From positions 1 through 33,607 of the forward strand of contig JAFXWI010000001.1 of NCBI GenBank assembly GCA_017542915.1: 33,607 nucleotides of DNA, written 5' to 3'. Below, in pieces: positions 33,093 to 33,607 of this stretch. Origin of the DNA: Paludibacteraceae bacterium (GTDB lineage Bacteria; Bacteroidota; Bacteroidia; Bacteroidales; Paludibacteraceae). The notes under the pieces were generated by a model. The model saw nothing but the letters and a program-made list of their open reading frames with translations. It made no database searches and was not told where the DNA came from. The position numbers and the translations under genes were made by a program. Positions within the stretch are counted from its first letter, which is position 1; every line of letters starts with the position of its first letter.

Positions 33093-33150
33093 ATCGCTTC
33101 GATCGTTCGCTGTCTGATTTACCGTCTCAACAGCTTTCCGATTTCGGCTG

Positions 33151-33182
33151 CAAATTTACAAATATTTTTTGACATATGCAAA
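33151..33182 (-). promoter_or_regulatory. Bacteroidetes-type promoter for the TonB-C-like gene
   Basis: On the minus strand, TTTG (33179-33182), a 20-base spacer, and TAAATTTG (33151-33158): an exact consensus match. The leader is about 80 bases and contains the TTAAAAG array. Confidence 0.9.
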
Positions 33183-33267
33183 CATTACGTAAAAAAATCG
33201 TATAATTTGCTTAATTCTCTTAATTCGCCGCTTTTCTTTCGTCAGAGGGGGGGGGCATTTTTCATTT

Positions 33268-33293
33268 CTGTCGCATATTTGCGGCAGTTTTTT
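33268..33293 (+). terminator. Terminator-like hairpin
   Basis: CTGTCGCA/TGCGGCAG forms an eight-pair stem (one G-T pair) with a TATT loop, followed by six T residues. No gene ends just upstream on this strand, so it may act on an unseen small transcript or on antisense read-through. Confidence 0.5.
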
Positions 33294-33394
33294 CCCGCCT
33301 TGTTCCTTTTTTCAGTATTTCCCCGTCTTGTTCCCTTTTTTCTCTTTCTTCTTTTACAGGCAAATAGTATTTGCCGCTCTTCTTTGTCCCTTGC

Positions 33395-33421
33395 GTTGGG
33401 ATCTGATCCCGACATTTTTTT
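33395..33421 (+). terminator. Second terminator-like hairpin
   Basis: GTTGGGA/TCCCGAC forms a seven-pair stem (one G-T pair) with a TCTGA loop, followed by A and seven T residues. It lies about 60 bases upstream of the rightward promoter and may insulate it. Confidence 0.45.
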
Positions 33422-33483
33422 GGGGGACATTTTGGGTAATTTTGGACAAATATAAGAAAAACATAGTTTTCCAAGTCCCAAAA

Positions 33484-33515
33484 TTTGCATATATCATTTT
33501 TTTGTATTACCTTTG
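33484..33515 (+). promoter_or_regulatory. Rightward Bacteroidetes-type promoter reading out of the window
   Basis: TTTG (33484-33487), a 20-base spacer, and TACCTTTG (33508-33515): an exact consensus match. The transcript begins just before the octamer array at 33534; the gene it serves lies beyond the window. Confidence 0.88.
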
Positions 33516-33533
33516 CACCAAAATTCAGGACGA

Positions 33534-33607
33534 CCTCTCATCCTCTAACCCTCTCATCCCCTAATCCTCTCATCCACTAACCCTCTCATCCCCTAATCCT
33601 CTCATCC
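33534..33607. repeat. CCTCTCAT-type octamer array cut by the window edge
   Basis: Nine consecutive 8-base units alternate CCTCTCAT with CCTCTAAC, CCCCTAAT or CCACTAAC, giving a 16-base higher period. It starts about 18 bases after the rightward promoter, in the leader of the next transcript. The region 33183-33483 before it holds no credible gene; it contains a run of nine G residues (33247-33255) and the two hairpins listed above. Confidence 0.9.

Noticed and set aside
33247..33255. Nine-G run as a phase-variation tract
   Set aside because: It is not within a credible gene or between promoter boxes, so there is no mechanism to support switching.
33242..33490. 82-residue minus-strand open frame at the right end
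   Set aside because: Lysine- and arginine-rich low-complexity translation with no known motif, in a region with promoter and hairpin structure.

Overview
The window reads as a chromosome segment from a Bacteroidales-type bacterium. Evidence: Bacteroidetes promoters (TTTG, about 20 bases, TAnnTTTG) at five places, type IX secretion-associated envelope proteins, Bacteroidetes-specific families (DUF4831, DUF4835, FadL-like outer membrane protein, amidase/xanthan-lyase-type protein), no obvious Shine-Dalgarno sequences, and A-rich leaders before start codons. I see no tRNA, rRNA, CRISPR array, transposase, phage or plasmid gene.

Layout. From 29 to 24338 all genes are on the + strand: a PorE-like OmpA/PD40 lipoprotein, thyA, folA, tex, ettA, a hemerythrin/RIC-like protein with a LuxR helix-turn-helix, a short tilS, aroE, DUF4831, DUF4835 (PorD-like), recN, rarA, hemW, a class A penicillin-binding protein, a secreted TPR protein, a TraB/GumN-like protein without its signature histidines, a small secreted protein, and a large secreted amidase-like protein. 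Many pairs overlap or nearly touch. Next is a 285-bp convergent gap holding a 228-bp element with perfect 14-bp inverted ends. A minus-strand unit follows (lrp/asnC, trpS, small lipoprotein, FadL-like protein; 27653 down to 24624). A divergent promoter pair separates it from a plus-strand group: O-methyltransferase, HPF, lipoprotein, LtaS-like membrane sulfatase. A bidirectional terminator at 30884-30919 separates that from a minus-strand periplasmic protein with a TonB-C-like domain at each end. The last 540 bp hold its promoter, two terminator-like hairpins, a rightward promoter and an octamer array cut by the window edge.

The most unusual property is a population of 7-base (sometimes 8-base) tandem arrays with different words in different places. 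They fill many co-directional gaps, and they supply the stop codon and last residues of several genes and the TTG start of others. Because 7 is not a multiple of 3, a heptamer containing a stop codon closes all three frames within three copies; most gap arrays use such words. Similar arrays made of stop-free words lie in frame inside genes: in recN (about 115 bp), tex and the amidase-like gene, and in the signal peptides of three secreted proteins. One word family (GTCCTTT and its complement) encodes hydrophobic signal-peptide cores in one orientation and a polar Q/C/T/K/D/N/G repeat inside RecN in the other. This array system and the 228-bp element are the main candidates for something undescribed. 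Functions are inferred from sequence only; no database search was run.
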